A DNA stretch of 64,000 bases from Endomychus coccineus (taxonomy: Eukaryota > Arthropoda > Insecta > Coleoptera > Endomychidae). Positions 11,215 to 23,640 of this stretch are shown here, piece by piece. The notes under the pieces were generated by a model. It was given only the letters and a program-made list of their open reading frames with translations. It searched no databases and had not been told where the DNA came from. Both the position numbers and the translations under genes were made by a program. The stretch lies in contig OY294068.1 of the NCBI GenBank assembly GCA_958510875.1, positions 195,386,315 to 195,450,314 on the forward strand, given 5' to 3'. How positions within the stretch are numbered: the stretch's first letter is position 1; each line of letters begins with the position of its first letter.

Positions 11215-13357
11215 ATGGCTTATTGATGTTTGGAAAAATAATCATGAATGAACGCCCTAGGGAATATCGCACTGTTGTAAAATAAACGTAATTGCTATGG
11301 TTGATTCAATGTCTTTGCGGATAATACCGGACTATTAAGAAAAAAAGTGCAGCAGAAATTTTGAATATTTCAACTTTGTTAACTGAATTTTCGTACAAAT
11401 CACTGCGGACTTCAGTAAGCACACATGTGCACATTCGAAATTTGATATCAAACCGTGACTATTTCTCCATTCTCGTTCGTTACTTAACAATGAATCTGCA
11501 TTCTATAAAACTTTAATTCGCACATAATTGGATCTCATTTCGCATTGTTAGTTCATTAGCTGCTCTGAATATTCGATATGCACACTCTCCCACAGGACGA
11601 AAGAGTAACTATTTCAGAATTGAAGGTGTGTACTCAGCAGAATACAATGTTTTAATTATTGTAAATTGCTCAAACACATAATTCTGTTTCTCCACCAACA
11701 GAGTGTGGAGGCGAGAATATGTTAATGATGCCGAGTGCAATTATAACGAAATTACGTCAGACACACCGTGCGATCTCTTCCGAAGAATGCGTTCCTCCTG
11801 CCAAGGAAGCTACAATAATAATTCATAAGTACTTTCTAAATGCGTACGAAATAGTAATCATATCGATGCGCTCCATTCTGCAATGAGAATCGAAAGTGTG
11901 AATGAATTATATATTTCCTGGAATAGCTGCTTGAAACTGATAATCAAGGGGCGTTTATTCTGCCGATTATAGCTTTCATGAGTTTTTATATTGAACGATG
12001 CTTCCAATAGTTCTTCGATGAGTTTCATACAATGCTCCTCTCATTCCGATACCAAAGAAAAACAAACTACTATACACTGTTCGCCATAAGGAAGAGAATA
12101 CGACTTTCTTGGTAATTTTGTGAAACTAGTTCAAATTGAGCAATTTTCTTAGATAAGTACCGCGCTATCTTCATCAAACTTGAAATATATAATTTTAACA
12201 GGTGACATAGAGTTACCGGCAACACAGCCGATTTAATGCTCGATTGATGTGACATTTCATATATTCATTGTGAATCTAAATTTCAAATCAAGTCCACAAG
12301 TGTATCAATAGTTCTTCTTAGAACTGTAATTCTATCTACTGGAGTCTACGTCTAATTTTATGTTACGTCGTGTGTAACGTCACACATCCACCGTCCGCCA
12401 TTAATTGGTCCAAGATGAGGCAAAGAGTTCTCTCTCACAATAAGGTTATATACAACAAGTGATATAAAACATAGTGAAAGTCATCAATATGATAAATTAA
12501 CACAAAGTAAAGGCTTCCACTATCGATTTTTTGATGAATTCAATTAGTCATTTTCAGGACAAAACCCTGAGACAGGTCATTTGTTGTTTCGAACTGCACA
12601 TCTTTGATGATATACTTCAATGTAATCGATATTTTTTTTGAAATGGAACATGTATATTTTGATTCTTAGAATCTATATGAATAGCTGATTTCAGAAACCT
12701 ATCACACTCGAGGTCCAAAGACCTGATTGTTATGTGTTGATATCTGATATGTTAGCTGGAAGTACTGGTGTATTTTGTATATTCCCTCATTGCATGTGTA
12801 ATGAATGCTATTGAACATAGATGATAGGTCGGCGGAAAATCAGTGGCTATGTGGGAGAGGCTGTATTCTCTGATAAAGTGGATAATTTTTTGTCGTTGTT
12901 AATGTGCAATAGTCAACGAAAAAGAACGTTGGATATTTGATTGATGACCCTTATTCACCATATGACATTTCTTGCAAACGCTTTGACAACAGTCTTGAAT
13001 TTTCATTGATCGCGAAATCATTAGAGTTTATATCAACTTTATTCTATTATATGAGCTCCATACACAAGGGAGGTAAAAGCATCGCACGAGTACATGACCA
13101 GGTCCAACCTTCTAAATACTTGATAGCTTTTTACTTGTCTATGCATCTGGCTAGCTCCAACTCAAAGGATTATCATAAACTTCCGTCGTTCGAATCGCTA
13201 TATACGAGAGTGTTGTGTTTTTCAAGATAGACATGTGAATCCCTATTATCTGTCTAGAAGATTGGACCTGGTCATATGAAAGGCTCGGGTCTTATGGTTA
13301 CAGCTACACGAACAAGTGAAAGTCATTATAAATAAGGAACAATGACTATTATTCTCT
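11215..13357. other. No gene recognised
   Basis: AT-rich. Short ORFs (for example 12070-12255 minus and 12937-13230 plus) show no motif. The 97-codon frame at 12937 lacks an ATG at its start. Confidence 0.5.
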
Positions 13358-13456
13358 AAAAATACCGTTGAAGTACTAAGGATTTTTCAGCTAGCTAACT
13401 ACTCTGATGATGACTAACTGGTAGCTGGATGTTCCTCAGTACTTCAATAGTATTTT
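13358..13456 (+). repeat. Foldback sequence with degenerate hammerhead-like core
   Basis: The arms 13358-13393 and 13422-13456 are reverse complements with several mismatches, sharing TTGAAGTACT and flanks. Between and over the right arm lies CTGATGA (13404-13410), a TGACTA..TAGCTG stem II remnant, GGAT where GAAA is expected, and CTC followed by AGT (13438-13440). That AGT can pair with ACT (13401-13403) just before the core. It belongs to the same family as the motifs at 25.3, 30.2 and 49.2 kb, but its GAAA box is broken. Confidence 0.5.
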
Positions 13457-16116
13457 TCGTGGATGAGGCTGGATGAGTGGAACCAAATCGAATGCATCGT
13501 CCAATTATTGCTAGATGAGTATGTGTTAATGCGTGTTAATAAATCACGCCCATCGTCTCTCTCCAATTCCTATTGCATTTATCAAATCTAATTATACCGG
13601 TCTCTAGAACTCAACCTGTACTTTACCGATTCGTAAAAGTCAGTTGGCATGTAGATCACCAATTTGGTGGATGCGCCAGACGAATATTTTGGAGCACTGG
13701 TGATGGAGCGTATGGATCTAGATAGCCTTGTTCATGCTTCGAAGCCAGCATACAGGATAACAGGGAATAACGTTAGTATACTTCAGAATATTATTCCTGA
13801 TTTTAAAATGCAATCTTTCCCAATCTCTTAATAGTGAATCATGTATATAGATTACAGTTATTATCTTCGAAAAGATTTATTATGGAATTATGAAATAAAA
13901 TGACAAAGTAATGTATGATTCCCTAACTATGTCTGCAAACAAAAGAAATATTAGTTTTCACCAGGAACGCGAACATTTTTTGATAAAAAATTCAAGGTTC
14001 GGTCTGAATCGAAAAGTATCGTCATGATAGATGACGCAAACGCGATCTTCGTCCTCCTATCATTTCAAAAATACACTAAGCAATTTATTGATTTTTGTGG
14101 AACTAAACTTTACAATAAGTTTTTTTTTTCTACGTAGAGGAGAGGAATCTTGCGCATAGACGCCTCGGGGGCTCCTGCCCCCGGGTATGCCGGATTCCTG
14201 CAGACTAAAGCCCTCCTCCGTGAGGTTTGTTCTCCATCCTGAGGGGAGAACCACTGCACTGCGGTCATTATAGTCCTATTGTGCTCTCACAATAAGTTAC
14301 CTGAAAATATTAAAAATTATTAAAAAGTAAATTCATTCATACTGTAAAAGAAATGCTTATCAATAAACTATTTCACGATATTGAACATTTAATTTGATGC
14401 GATCTTCGACTAGTTGTCTTTGCCAATGTTATTTTTATTTTAAACTGTATTTTACGGTAACTTACATTTTCCTCGTATTTTTACTACTTCCCTCCTATAC
14501 TATGTAGAGTAAGGGAAGTATTGAATATCCGATTTGAGCATTACTGAATCGATTTGACTAGTGTCTTTCAACCCTCTTGAAAGCTCGACCTTTCACAATT
14601 AAATAATTCTGGCGACCTCCCAGGAATGCAACAAAACTAAGTCAGTTATTTCAAACAGTACGTATTTGATTTTCTTTCTACTGAAATTATATTGATCGAA
14701 CAATCAAGTGCACTCCGAAAGGTATTTCGTTTATTACACGGAAGCTATGCTAATCGAAGAAACGGTTCTGGAACTAAAAGCTGAATTGTTAATCTCCTTA
14801 CAACAAGCTGAATCAGAATATGCAAATTATTTTTATGACTTTGTTTGGCTATTGAAACTAGCATCTCTAGCTGATCTTTTTGACCACTAAAATATCCAAT
14901 AAAAGGTACGAGAAGAAAACATTTCAACCGCTAAGGATAAAATCAAAGGATTCCTAGCAAAACTTTGTTTGGTAGTCAACGTATTTGCAAAAATTGATGT
15001 CTGCTTCTTTCCTTTGCATTCAGAAGTTAATCGAAGGAATTCTGAAGAACCAATCGTTGGTGGTAAGTTCTTAAATCACTTACATGATACAGACATTTCA
15101 TAATTTGGAAGTGAAACTATCAAGTTACTTTCCAGAACTGGATTCTGCAGCTGACAATAGACGTAGATACGTAAACGTAGATGGAAACTGAACCCTCTTC
15201 TGGATATGTCAATGCAACTGATTGATCTCGCCACGAAGATGGAATAGAATGCTTAAAATGGAATTGAATTCGCAAAATCATGTCATCTTTTGATGAAGAG
15301 AAAAGAAGAATATCCGGATCTAACAAGGGAAGCTTCAAAATTATTAGTACCGTTCTCGCACTGAGAAAAAAATAGCCTCCAATTAGAAAATGATTTGACA
15401 AATTAAAAAAAAATTAACAGGCACAGTGTTTACTTTTATTTCAATATAGGACCCACAACTCCTGATTTTCACTATTACCTGCCTTTGGGGATCGCAATCC
15501 ACATGTTGAGATCAGGACTATTTTTTACATGATGCCTATATGTGTGTGCGTGAGTCACTGCGGAAGGGATTGCGTCGTTCCCATTGGTCGTACAGATTTG
15601 AAATTATGCAGTGGTGTAAATATGAACTGTATTATTTTCGGACGCGGTAACCACGTTTCGAGTGGTATTTTTATAAAGGTGAAAGTTTTGTTGGTATTGC
15701 TTGCAATAGCACGTTCCTGCAACAATAACATTTGAGTTTATGATTGTAAGTGTTAATTCCTCCAGCTCTCCATTCTTGCATATTACAGTTTCCTTCTCCT
15801 GGAAGGATTTTTGTTTCAAATGAATCATATATTCAGGGCAGCTGCACACAGGTGAAAATATCGGTGCAATTTGATATCGCGAGATTCATCCCAAATTAGA
15901 TAACTAACAATACTCTATTTTCTAATGTCACAATAATGTTCATTGAATATAAACATATAACAAATTTGTTATTGTATTATGCTAGTCATCGTATTCTCTT
16001 TATCACCATGTATTTGATGGTTAACCTTAATAAAAAATGTGGTTTAAGCTGTGGAATATCATAAAACAAATATCAAATTCAGTAATGTTGAACAAGTAAA
16101 GATCAGATTATTGAAG
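13457..16116. other. No gene recognised; one GC-rich hairpin
   Basis: Mostly AT-rich with short ORFs lacking motifs. A local GC-rich patch at about 14130-14250 holds a perfect 7-bp hairpin, CGGGGGC (14166-14172), TCCT loop, GCCCCCG (14177-14183). It probably derives from an old mobile element, which I could not identify. Confidence 0.4.
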
Positions 16117-16467
16117 ATGACAAAGATACTCGTATATGTATGTATTATTTTGCTCAATAATTGGGTATCAGGATCTTCCTCCAAGGCGGCTAAGTTCACT
16201 AAGCTTCCATTATTCAACGATAAACTGGAGATGCCGGGGAAGCGACGCCGCCATGAGTTTTCCACGTATCTACGTTGGTTTTCGCATTTCTACAACACCA
16301 ACAATTCTCCACGGTTATTAATTCATTTGCATAAATTTTCAGATTTGATTACAAGAACTGCACACGTTAATTATACTGAGAAATGTGTCTGGCAAAAGGA
16401 GCTAACCAAAGCAATTCAGAAACTGTACAAACAGCTGATTCAGTGTGTCGATAATTTGCACCGTTGA
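16117..16467 (+). CDS. Putative small secreted protein (possible peptide precursor)
   Basis: A 116-codon frame from the ATG at 16117. The frame is open upstream of this ATG but has no better ATG. Residues 1-19 (MTKILVYVCIILLNNWVSG) look like a signal peptide with cleavage before SSSKAAK. Residues 40-45 read PGKRRR, the form of an amidation-plus-dibasic cleavage site in prohormones. The remainder is basic and aromatic, with two cysteines (in KCVWQ and LIQCVD) and an amphipathic helix-like C-terminus. I do not recognise the family. A single-exon gene, the last exon of a longer gene and a chance ORF are all possible. No convincing TATA box or poly(A) signal was tied to it. Confidence 0.4.
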   Translation: MTKILVYVCIILLNNWVSGSSSKAAKFTKLPLFNDKLEMPGKRRRHEFSTYLRWFSHFYNTNNSPRLLIHLHKFSDLITRTAHVNYTEKCVWQKELTKAIQKLYKQLIQCVDNLHR

Positions 16468-17039
16468 ATCTGATGTATTTAATCAGGTCAGAGCACAATT
16501 AAATCAGAGGGAAATACCAATTAGTTTCTCGAAGAGGGGAATTATTCAAAACAATGAACTCCATTCCAATAATTTCATGTTGCTCATTAACGCAGATGTG
16601 TATCTTATTTTTGCCGTAGCATAAATGCGAAATTATGGCGAATATCGATGTAGGCTCCTAGGCGAGATGACAAATGCCTTGAGGGGAATTTTGAAAGGTA
16701 TAAAATTGCACTTCCTTAATAAGGGAATCTTGATTGCACATTATAGATGGTTCTGAATAGAATATTGCTTAACAGGTGAAGAATAGTTAGAGCTTTCTAG
16801 GAAGGGCAACGGATCAATAAAGGAGCTAAAAAGTGCAACAGCTTGAGACTCATATCTTTTACAAGTCAAATACACTATCAACGAATGCTATCCCTGAAAA
16901 TAATCAAGAATGAGTGGTGACAGATGAAAAGATATCTAGGAAGGACTTCCGTCTACTGTTTCATCAGAAAATTCTAAATGACAAAAATTAATTGAGTTCG
17001 TGAAGAATTCCAAACAGTTTTGATTTCCAAATTGATTCA
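16468..17039. other. No gene recognised
   Basis: AT-rich spacer between the secreted-protein ORF and the R1-like remnant. AATAAA at 16816-16821 is the first such signal downstream of the ORF, but it is 350 bp away. Confidence 0.4.
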
Positions 17040-17890
17040 TGGATTTGTCGAAGCTATAATAGGCATACCTAGAACGGAGCTTTCAATTCCTCTAGGTACC
17101 ATCGTATCCGTTTTATAGGTCGAAGCCTGTGTAATCTGGACCTGCGCCCCAGAAAACCTTGACTTAACTGACGTAGGTGGCTTTATATTTGCACTGATTA
17201 TTAAGCTTCCCTTTGCGTCCATAGAGTGACTTCTACAATTGTTTTGGAGTGCAGGGATACATTGGTTGAATAAGCCAAAAGGAACAAACTTTAGTTCATT
17301 ATGGATAGCTGCCCACTCTGGCGTGAAAGGAAACGAAGTGGCCGATGAATTGGCAGAACGCGGTTCGCTAGGCACCCCTGGATCCGATTCAGCGATCGGA
17401 ATCTCATCGACCACCGGGGTGTATGCCCTCAGGATACTGGATAGACAGTTGCTTTCGGTTTGGTGCAGTACCGCTGTTATGGGGCAGGCAAAGATCCTCA
17501 TCGCGGAAGTCTCATCCAAACGCTCGAAAATTTCTCTCTATAAACAGGAGAGGCTTAAAACTTGAGACTCCTCACAGGACACTGTCATATCAACAAACAT
17601 CTACATTCAATGGGCATCGTTGATGATTCAGGTTCTAGTAGATGCGAAAGTGCGGATGAAACTACCTCTCATATCCTTATAGAATGTCTAGCACTGGCTT
17701 CTCTCAGGCTAGAATATCTTGGCAGTGCATACATGCCGCATGAGACCATGAGAGACATCAGTCCTTGCAGAATCCTAGCTTTCGAAGCTGCCCTAGGCCT
17801 ATTGGACTGAGTCTTGTATCAAGGGGCGCTCAATGGTCCCAATCAACCAGCTAAGTGCTCTGGACTTGTCCGTCCCCGTGTTGGTTGATT
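17040..17890 (+). pseudogene. R1-like (I/R1-group) retrotransposon 3' end: RNase H and zinc-knuckle region
   Basis: The start reads ELSIPLGTIVSVL..VEACVIW, the opening of an RNase H domain. Then comes LWIAAHSGVKGNEVADELAE (His codon at 17314), its C-terminal catalytic segment. After a frameshift near 17563 the next frame gives RLLTGHCHINKHLHSMGIVD, SRCESADETTSHILIEC and LGLLD-stop at 17810. This is the Cys/His C-terminal domain found in many R1 and I-type elements. The 3' UTR shares TTGTATC...GGCGC.CAATGG with the copies at 35.7 and 54.1 kb. In-frame stops and the frameshift mark it as dead. Confidence 0.85.
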
Positions 17891-18407
17891 GTTGGAATTG
17901 AATTCAGCATCACAGAGCACGACGATTTACCAATCCTTAGGTGTGGATCATTCAGGACAGACTGAATTAAAGTTCCTGTATAGAAAGTTAGAATACGACT
18001 GGCCGTTAACGCGATTGGAGAGCAGGTCGCAGCACCAATAAACGGTGGCACCAATCATCATACGATTAGAAACTAGGGAAACCGCCGTTTTGTATACAGA
18101 TCTTTGTTTATTATTGAAAGTAAGCTAATGAGGAAAATCAATGTTAATTTGTTGTCTTTTGCCAGAGCGTTGAGTTCTTCTCAACATTTTCATAATAGTC
18201 TTCATGACACCTTCCAGTTCATAAGTGCGTTAAGTTGCGCCTGGCTGACTGTACGTAATGTTCCCTTAACTAGTGGAGAATTTTCTTATTATCACATAAT
18301 TATTGGGGAGGGGGGGGGGGGATAGGTCGGTACTTGCCAAAGACTTACTTGCAAAATCTCATTAATTGTTTGGTATTGACATTATTTTTGAAAAACATAA
18401 ATACGTT
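17891..18407. other. No gene recognised; poly-G run
   Basis: Contains a run of 12 G at 18310-18321, unusual in this AT-rich background and a likely assembly or length-variable site. Confidence 0.5.
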
Positions 18408-18446
18408 TACAAAGTTTTTGATTCGTCAGGTTGAACAGTGACAATA

Positions 18447-18505
18447 CCTCCTATCGTCTCAGACAGCTGTTTCGCTTTTCTCATGGACTCGTCAGTGAGA
18501 TGAGG
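18447..18505 (-). ncRNA. Candidate type I hammerhead ribozyme
   Basis: On the minus strand the order is: outer CCUC (18505-18502), UCUCA (18500-18496), CUGACGA core (18495-18489), stem II region, GAAA (18473-18470), CAGCUG as a minimal stem III, then GUC (18464-18462) as the cleavage triplet. UGAGA (18461-18457) follows and pairs perfectly with UCUCA. GAGG (18450-18447) pairs with the outer CCUC. All invariant core bases are present. Stem II is weak: only its closing G-C and one G.U pair are evident. Known minimal hammerheads also have short stem III. Confidence 0.55.
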
Positions 18506-18738
18506 CAGACGGGAAATCACCGATCAATCATCTCCGAAAGAGATATAATAAAAACATCGTCTACCGGAAAGCAGATGTCCTACTGATAATGCAATTCGAA
18601 ATGCTACACAGTGACAAAGGAATTCCCGGACTCAAAGAGTCGACGAGGAAACAGTTGGAAAAACTGCCGCCAGGTGATGGTTTCGCAACAATGCGTAGTG
18701 AAATACAAGCACAGGTTGTATAGTGACAACAAGACTCA

Positions 18739-18772
18739 CTAACGAGCCCATAAGAAGGTCGAAACAGCTGTC
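18739..18772 (+). ncRNA. Degenerate hammerhead-like motif (right arm)
   Basis: It mirrors the left-arm motif. CUAACGA (18739-18745) carries G to A at the invariant G5, then stem II GCCC/GGUC, GAAA (18761-18764), CAGCUG and GUC (18770-18772). Stem I complementarity is lost. It is most likely inactive. Confidence 0.45.
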
Positions 18773-18826
18773 GGAAATTTTAGAATATGTTGTCACTGTT
18801 CAACCTGGTCAACCATAAACTTTGTT

Positions 18827-20120
18827 TATTATCTGCTAACACGAAATGTCTTTGTATTTCACTGTACAATGAATACACATGGTGGGTCAGAATAATGTAA
18901 TCTCTGATCTGTCATTTTGTTGCTCCTGTAATGAGAATGAAATTGCTGCCAATTAGCTTATTCGGAAACAAATTGTTAAATTTCCAAAAAAAAGCATCGA
19001 TTCAATGTGAAATGCCACAAAACATCATTGTTAATTATGATATGAATGAAATAACTGAAACTGATTCAATCATTTGATCATCACCTCGATTGCGGAAACG
19101 CAAACCTAATCATATTCAGTTGTTTCAGGGTTGCGATTGTTTTTCTTCTTGATTATCTGTTGTTATGAAAGGAAAGCGGAACTTACTACGTCTGATGGAT
19201 TTCTTTACGAAAATCTCCAAGCACATCTAAGTAATGTATATGGAGGAAAAATCACTAAAAAAGATGTTTGACATTATCAGAATGAGATTAAACTTTGAAC
19301 AGTGTTAGAAATACTTCTGACGATGTAGCAGTGCAAGCCATGTCAAGTTAACACATGAAAGTTTGAAGGGTAAATTCGTTTTCAATTATCTTAAACACCT
19401 TTTGTTTATAATACTATGGATTCATATAAAGTCAACTTCATCAGATATGAGAGAAAAATGTTGATGTGTATGCTGCATTGAAATCAGTACGATCGAACTA
19501 CAAGATAAATGTGTAAATCAATCAAAAGCAACATGTACATGGAATAAATTTTCATTTCGGGCTGTGAGCTTACAGATAGTAACTACTGGACAGACTGATG
19601 ACTGATGGAGGTGGTCAGACGTAAGGTATTATTAGCGAGATAATAATTAATGGAGTGTAACTGTCAAATGCCAAATTTTGACACAACTTTGCCTTATAGC
19701 TTTTAATGTGCGGACTTCGTCTCACTTCCGGTGGTTTTATGAAAGCTCCAACTCTCCTCCTACCGACAACGCCTCAGAATCCATCATCATTTTCCTTGAC
19801 CATAAAGTTGTCAGTTCATCTCCCTATCTGTGCTGTCAGGTTAGTTTCCAACAAAACTTTCAACTTTCCTCTAGGAAACCGATGATTCATCGAGTTAGTT
19901 TAATAATGTGGCAGCGGATGTTTTCAGTGTCCCTAAGCACACTGGAAACAATCAGCGAATTATTCACAATTTTGTTGATTGATGATCTATCATAGCAGAA
20001 GTATATACAGGCTGGACACCCTCTCATGTTTTGAATCATAAATGGAACATTGAAAGTCTATGTAATCAATGAATACCACCATAGTAGAGACAAAAAATTA
20101 TTTCCATCCACACATCTAGG
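18827..20120. other. No gene recognised
   Basis: AT-rich. The 105-codon frame at 19678-19995 begins at TTG, has no ATG start and no motif. Confidence 0.45.
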
Positions 20121-20260
20121 GGATGCCCCGAAGAGGGAGTGACTACCACCCTCAAGTGGAGCCTGATTGTAGACCAACTTTTTCGCGATCTGGCCGACAG
20201 CGGCATACTGTGTCAGAGTTATTCTGACGACATGTTTGCAAGACTTAAGTTGGAGAATAT
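20121..20260 (+). pseudogene. R1/I-group RT fragment
   Basis: From 20121 the frame reads GCPEEGVTTTLKWSLIVDQL then FRDLADSGILCQ and SYSDDMFA. This is a damaged version of the RT signature GCPQGGVLSPLLW...VVD.LL..L...G....GYADD, with both catalytic aspartates kept (20226-20231). Coding similarity fades after about 20260. It is only a scrap of a larger element, and its 5' side is not recognisable. Confidence 0.65.
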
Positions 20261-23200
20261 CTTCTGCTACCTAGAACAAATGGTTTATTTTAGTTGACGG
20301 TCAATTTTCAAAATAATTCGTGTCTTGTGGCTCTGAGATTCTGCATCAATAGTACGAAATAGCCCCTGTTAAATTATCCTCATGGAACGATCACTTGCGT
20401 TAAATGACCGGTTTTTGGCATTTTAAAGAGAAAAACCTCATTTCACCTTGCACCCCTCATACCGACCTCTCTCTTGGACGGCTGCGAATACCCACTAAAA
20501 ACACCCTCAATAAATCTTAATAAAATCCGACAGATTGAGTGATTCTTCAATAATTAATTTTTTAAGCTTGAAACGGACCCGCTTTGGGTCGGTTTTAATT
20601 GGCCCAACTAGCTCAATTTAAATAAATTAATCTCAGGGCTCGTAGTGTAACGTGCCTTGTGATTCAAGACTGGTGAATTGCCCGAGCGCCAACTGCTTAA
20701 AAAAAAACTATAAAACTAAATGAATTCACAGTCAAGAATACAAGCACTACGAGATGGTTTAACAGTCGATGGAAATTCAGAAAAACAATACAACTTCAAT
20801 TTAACAATTCGATTTATTCCATCAGAATTTGAATTATAAAGAAAATTAAATTACAAATTTTTTAGAATACCAATTGGAAATATAAATAATATTGAATTCG
20901 TAGAAGAAGAATTATAAAATTAAATCAATTAATAAATTGAAAAGAACGAAATATCCAATAAGAGGAATTAAACTAGACCTCGAATGATTTTATAAAAATT
21001 AGTGGAATACAACTTCGGATAAACAACAAAATCAGAGAATGAAATTATGGTCATTCAAACAAGAAAATGTTACCCTCCTTGGAACTCGTAGGAACTGGAA
21101 GTCGGTCCTGTCAGGAAAGTCACTAAACCGCCTTGGAGTGAAGGGGTGAGGAACCTCAGACGTTCAAACCCTGTAATTTCAAAGAACGAACAGTACCGGA
21201 CTTGAGATCAAAAGGACAAGCAACACCGTCGGTTGGAATAACCAGGTGATTCCACAACCGATACTGTTATCTTTCCCAAATTGTAAAAACACTATTACAA
21301 AATGGATATCTTGACTAGACATCAATTTAGGCAAAAATTCAATTTAATCTGAAAGAAATAAACGATTACAATTGATATTTGAAATTAGCAAATAGTTAAC
21401 ATGTGACTGAATTAATAATACTAAAAATGTGACTTGAAAGAATAATAATTAAATTGTATCTGAAAGAATATTATTTGAAATGTTGAAATTTGCTAGTTAG
21501 CATAAAATTCTGGTTTGCTTGAAATGAATTGTACACGTGGATTGATAATGTTAATTGTATTAACTCCCAAACGGCGTGACAGTGTAATAAATATATGTAT
21601 ACCTAATAAGCAGTAATTAGGTTATGTTTCGTGTTCACCCTTATCAATCTTTACTGCACGTTTGTCTAATAAGACCACCCTATGTATCTTGTACTAGGAT
21701 AACAAAATGGCGATTAACAAAATGGCGATTTACAAAATCGCGCAAATACCATGTGCACAATTTGCGGGGTCAACTATAAAGGTGGAAATTAAATATTGTC
21801 TGTATCAACTGTCCACGTCTCGTTAGAGTAATTTCATACAATGACTACAACAATCCCTGTAATGATGAAAAAGATATTCCCGGGATCATGCTAAATGCAA
21901 ATTTGATTGGGTGACCTAGGGTAAGTCGAGTGAAACTTCCTCCGAAATATAATCACATTCAGGTACTGTACATCCAGAAGTTTAATAACAAATCTAAATC
22001 AAATTATACGTAGCCTGATGTGCATCATATTTCGGAAGCAAAAATTAAGAAAATGTATGTAAAGACAATGAATTCTAAATCTCGACTTACCCTGTCAAAG
22101 GTTAACACCACAATGAATTCTCTTCGACTTCCGTTATCCAACCTCCCACTTCGCGATATTTAGCGACATCACACATCAGGAATGCTAGTTTCCATAGTCG
22201 ATGTTTTATTGACCGGCAGATGTCTTTAAATAATCATATGACAAGTTTCCTAGCCGAAAAGAAATCTAATCTGTTCATTAAAGAGTTCTATACAATCACG
22301 TAACGCAACGCGTTACAAGCTTATGAAATCTAGTTTTAACGATAGTTGCTTTTGAATTTCACCAGATAAAGTTAAATATTTGAGTATTCCCTTCAAATAG
22401 AAAACGTCTTTCTGGAAAAGTTGTTCGAGTACCATGTAATTAGCCGAAAACTCTAGAGTAGGTTAAGTTCAAGAGTTCTCATAGTTGCAAAACAAACAGA
22501 GAGTTAGAAAGTTGTATCCCGAAAGCGATCAAGTAGAATAAATTGATTAATTTCCTAGAACCTAGGAACTTGCTAGGGACCAAGGTATTTCCACTTTTCG
22601 GTTTTGTGAGGCTTGAAACAAGCACTCACCATTATCTGGGCCCATAATTCAATCGATAGCTCTTGGAGTGGAACAAATCCTTGAGCTGAGTAAGTCCAAA
22701 GCATCAAATATGTCTTTAGATGATATGGTCGTCGTCACGATGTTACCTACAACCCACAGGATATTCAGTTGTCACTATGACAACTTGTGAATATTCCAGT
22801 TTCAGGATCCGTGATGGAGGGATTATATCTTAAGCATTATCGGGCACACCTTGGAATGACGTTGATAACTTTTAGCTGCTTTTTATGAGAATGGTCTGTT
22901 CTTGCTCCTTACTTGTTGAATCGAACGTAGATCATGCCAAATTTGTCACGAACTAGAAGTAATGAGACCACGTAACTGGACCGTACATTGTGATTCAGGA
23001 GATGATTGATTTCAACTTGAATATTTATCCCTTATCGAAAATTAAATAAACGTTTGGTACAACGGCCTATGCTACTCTCGATTAAAGCGAGTAAAGCCCA
23101 TTCCGTGGAGTCCATATCATTTGACTTGTAAACCACAAGTAATGTGTACTTTGACCCATAATTTTTATTTATGATGTGTTAGCACGACCGAAATGCAAAT

Positions 23201-23640
23201 GTAATCATAATATCCTAAGCGATGCTCTAGATGGAATTCTAAATTATGATGACATCAATTACATCCCCGCAATGAATGTTTCTGTTCTACCATTTGCACT
23301 GTCCTACATTCAGGGATCCAGGGCCGGTTCCATTCAAAATGCCCTTGCAAGCATGAAAGCTTATGTGATTCCCTTCTTGAACAATATGAACACGCAAATC
23401 TAGTCTTACAATATCAAATAACTGTTCTATAGATACTTATAATTCCTGTAGATTTCTGTTGAATATTCCAAATTGATTGATCTGTGTAATGTTCGAAATA
23501 TTGTGTATCTAGGTGGTAAAATCAAATATTCCCGGATGAGACGCCAGCCAAAATCGGAAGAACAACGAAGTCCGGAGAGTACTTTTTCACCCAAACACAT
23601 AACTACCCTTCATTCAATCTTAATAAAATAGATTTCATGC
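20261..23640. other. No gene recognised
   Basis: A moderately G+C-varied stretch with no clear ORF. The patch at about 20440-21250 is richer in G+C and could be an old LTR or other element, but I found no matching ends, primer site or protein motif. The ORF at 23176-23403 starts at GTG and shows no motif. Confidence 0.4.
21701..21745 (+). repeat. 15-bp tandem triplication
   Basis: AACAAAATGGCGATT at 21701 and 21716 is followed at 21731 by a diverged third copy, TACAAAATCGCGCAA. A minor minisatellite with no obvious role. Confidence 0.7.

Larger units (their letters stand above)
18408..18826. mobile_element. 419-bp foldback element with hammerhead-like arms
   Basis: Inverted arms of about 95 bp, 18408-18505 and 18735-18826, share CAGGTTGAACAGTGACAA, GACAGCTGT/TTTCG and CTCAGTGAG-type segments. 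TTTA flanks both ends and may be a short target duplication. There is no ORF. Each arm contains a hammerhead-type core directed toward the outer end of its arm. The superfamily is unclear. The inverted ends argue for a DNA element, while the ribozyme motif argues for a retroelement origin. Confidence 0.7.

Noticed and set aside
12937..13230. 97-codon ORF as a host gene
   Set aside because: It starts at TTG, its first internal ATG leaves a short frame, and there is no signal peptide, domain or splice context.
14060..14254. GC-rich 64-codon minus-strand ORF as a gene
   Set aside because: The peptide shows no family features, and the GC-rich patch with a 7-bp hairpin looks like an old repeat fragment.
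17037..17519. 160-codon minus-strand ORF
   Set aside because: It is the antisense of the R1-like RNase H region, whose plus-strand motifs are clear.
20440..21600. LTR retrotransposon or solo LTR
   Set aside because: The region is richer in G+C, but I found no paired TG...CA ends, primer-binding site, polypurine tract or gag/pol motif.
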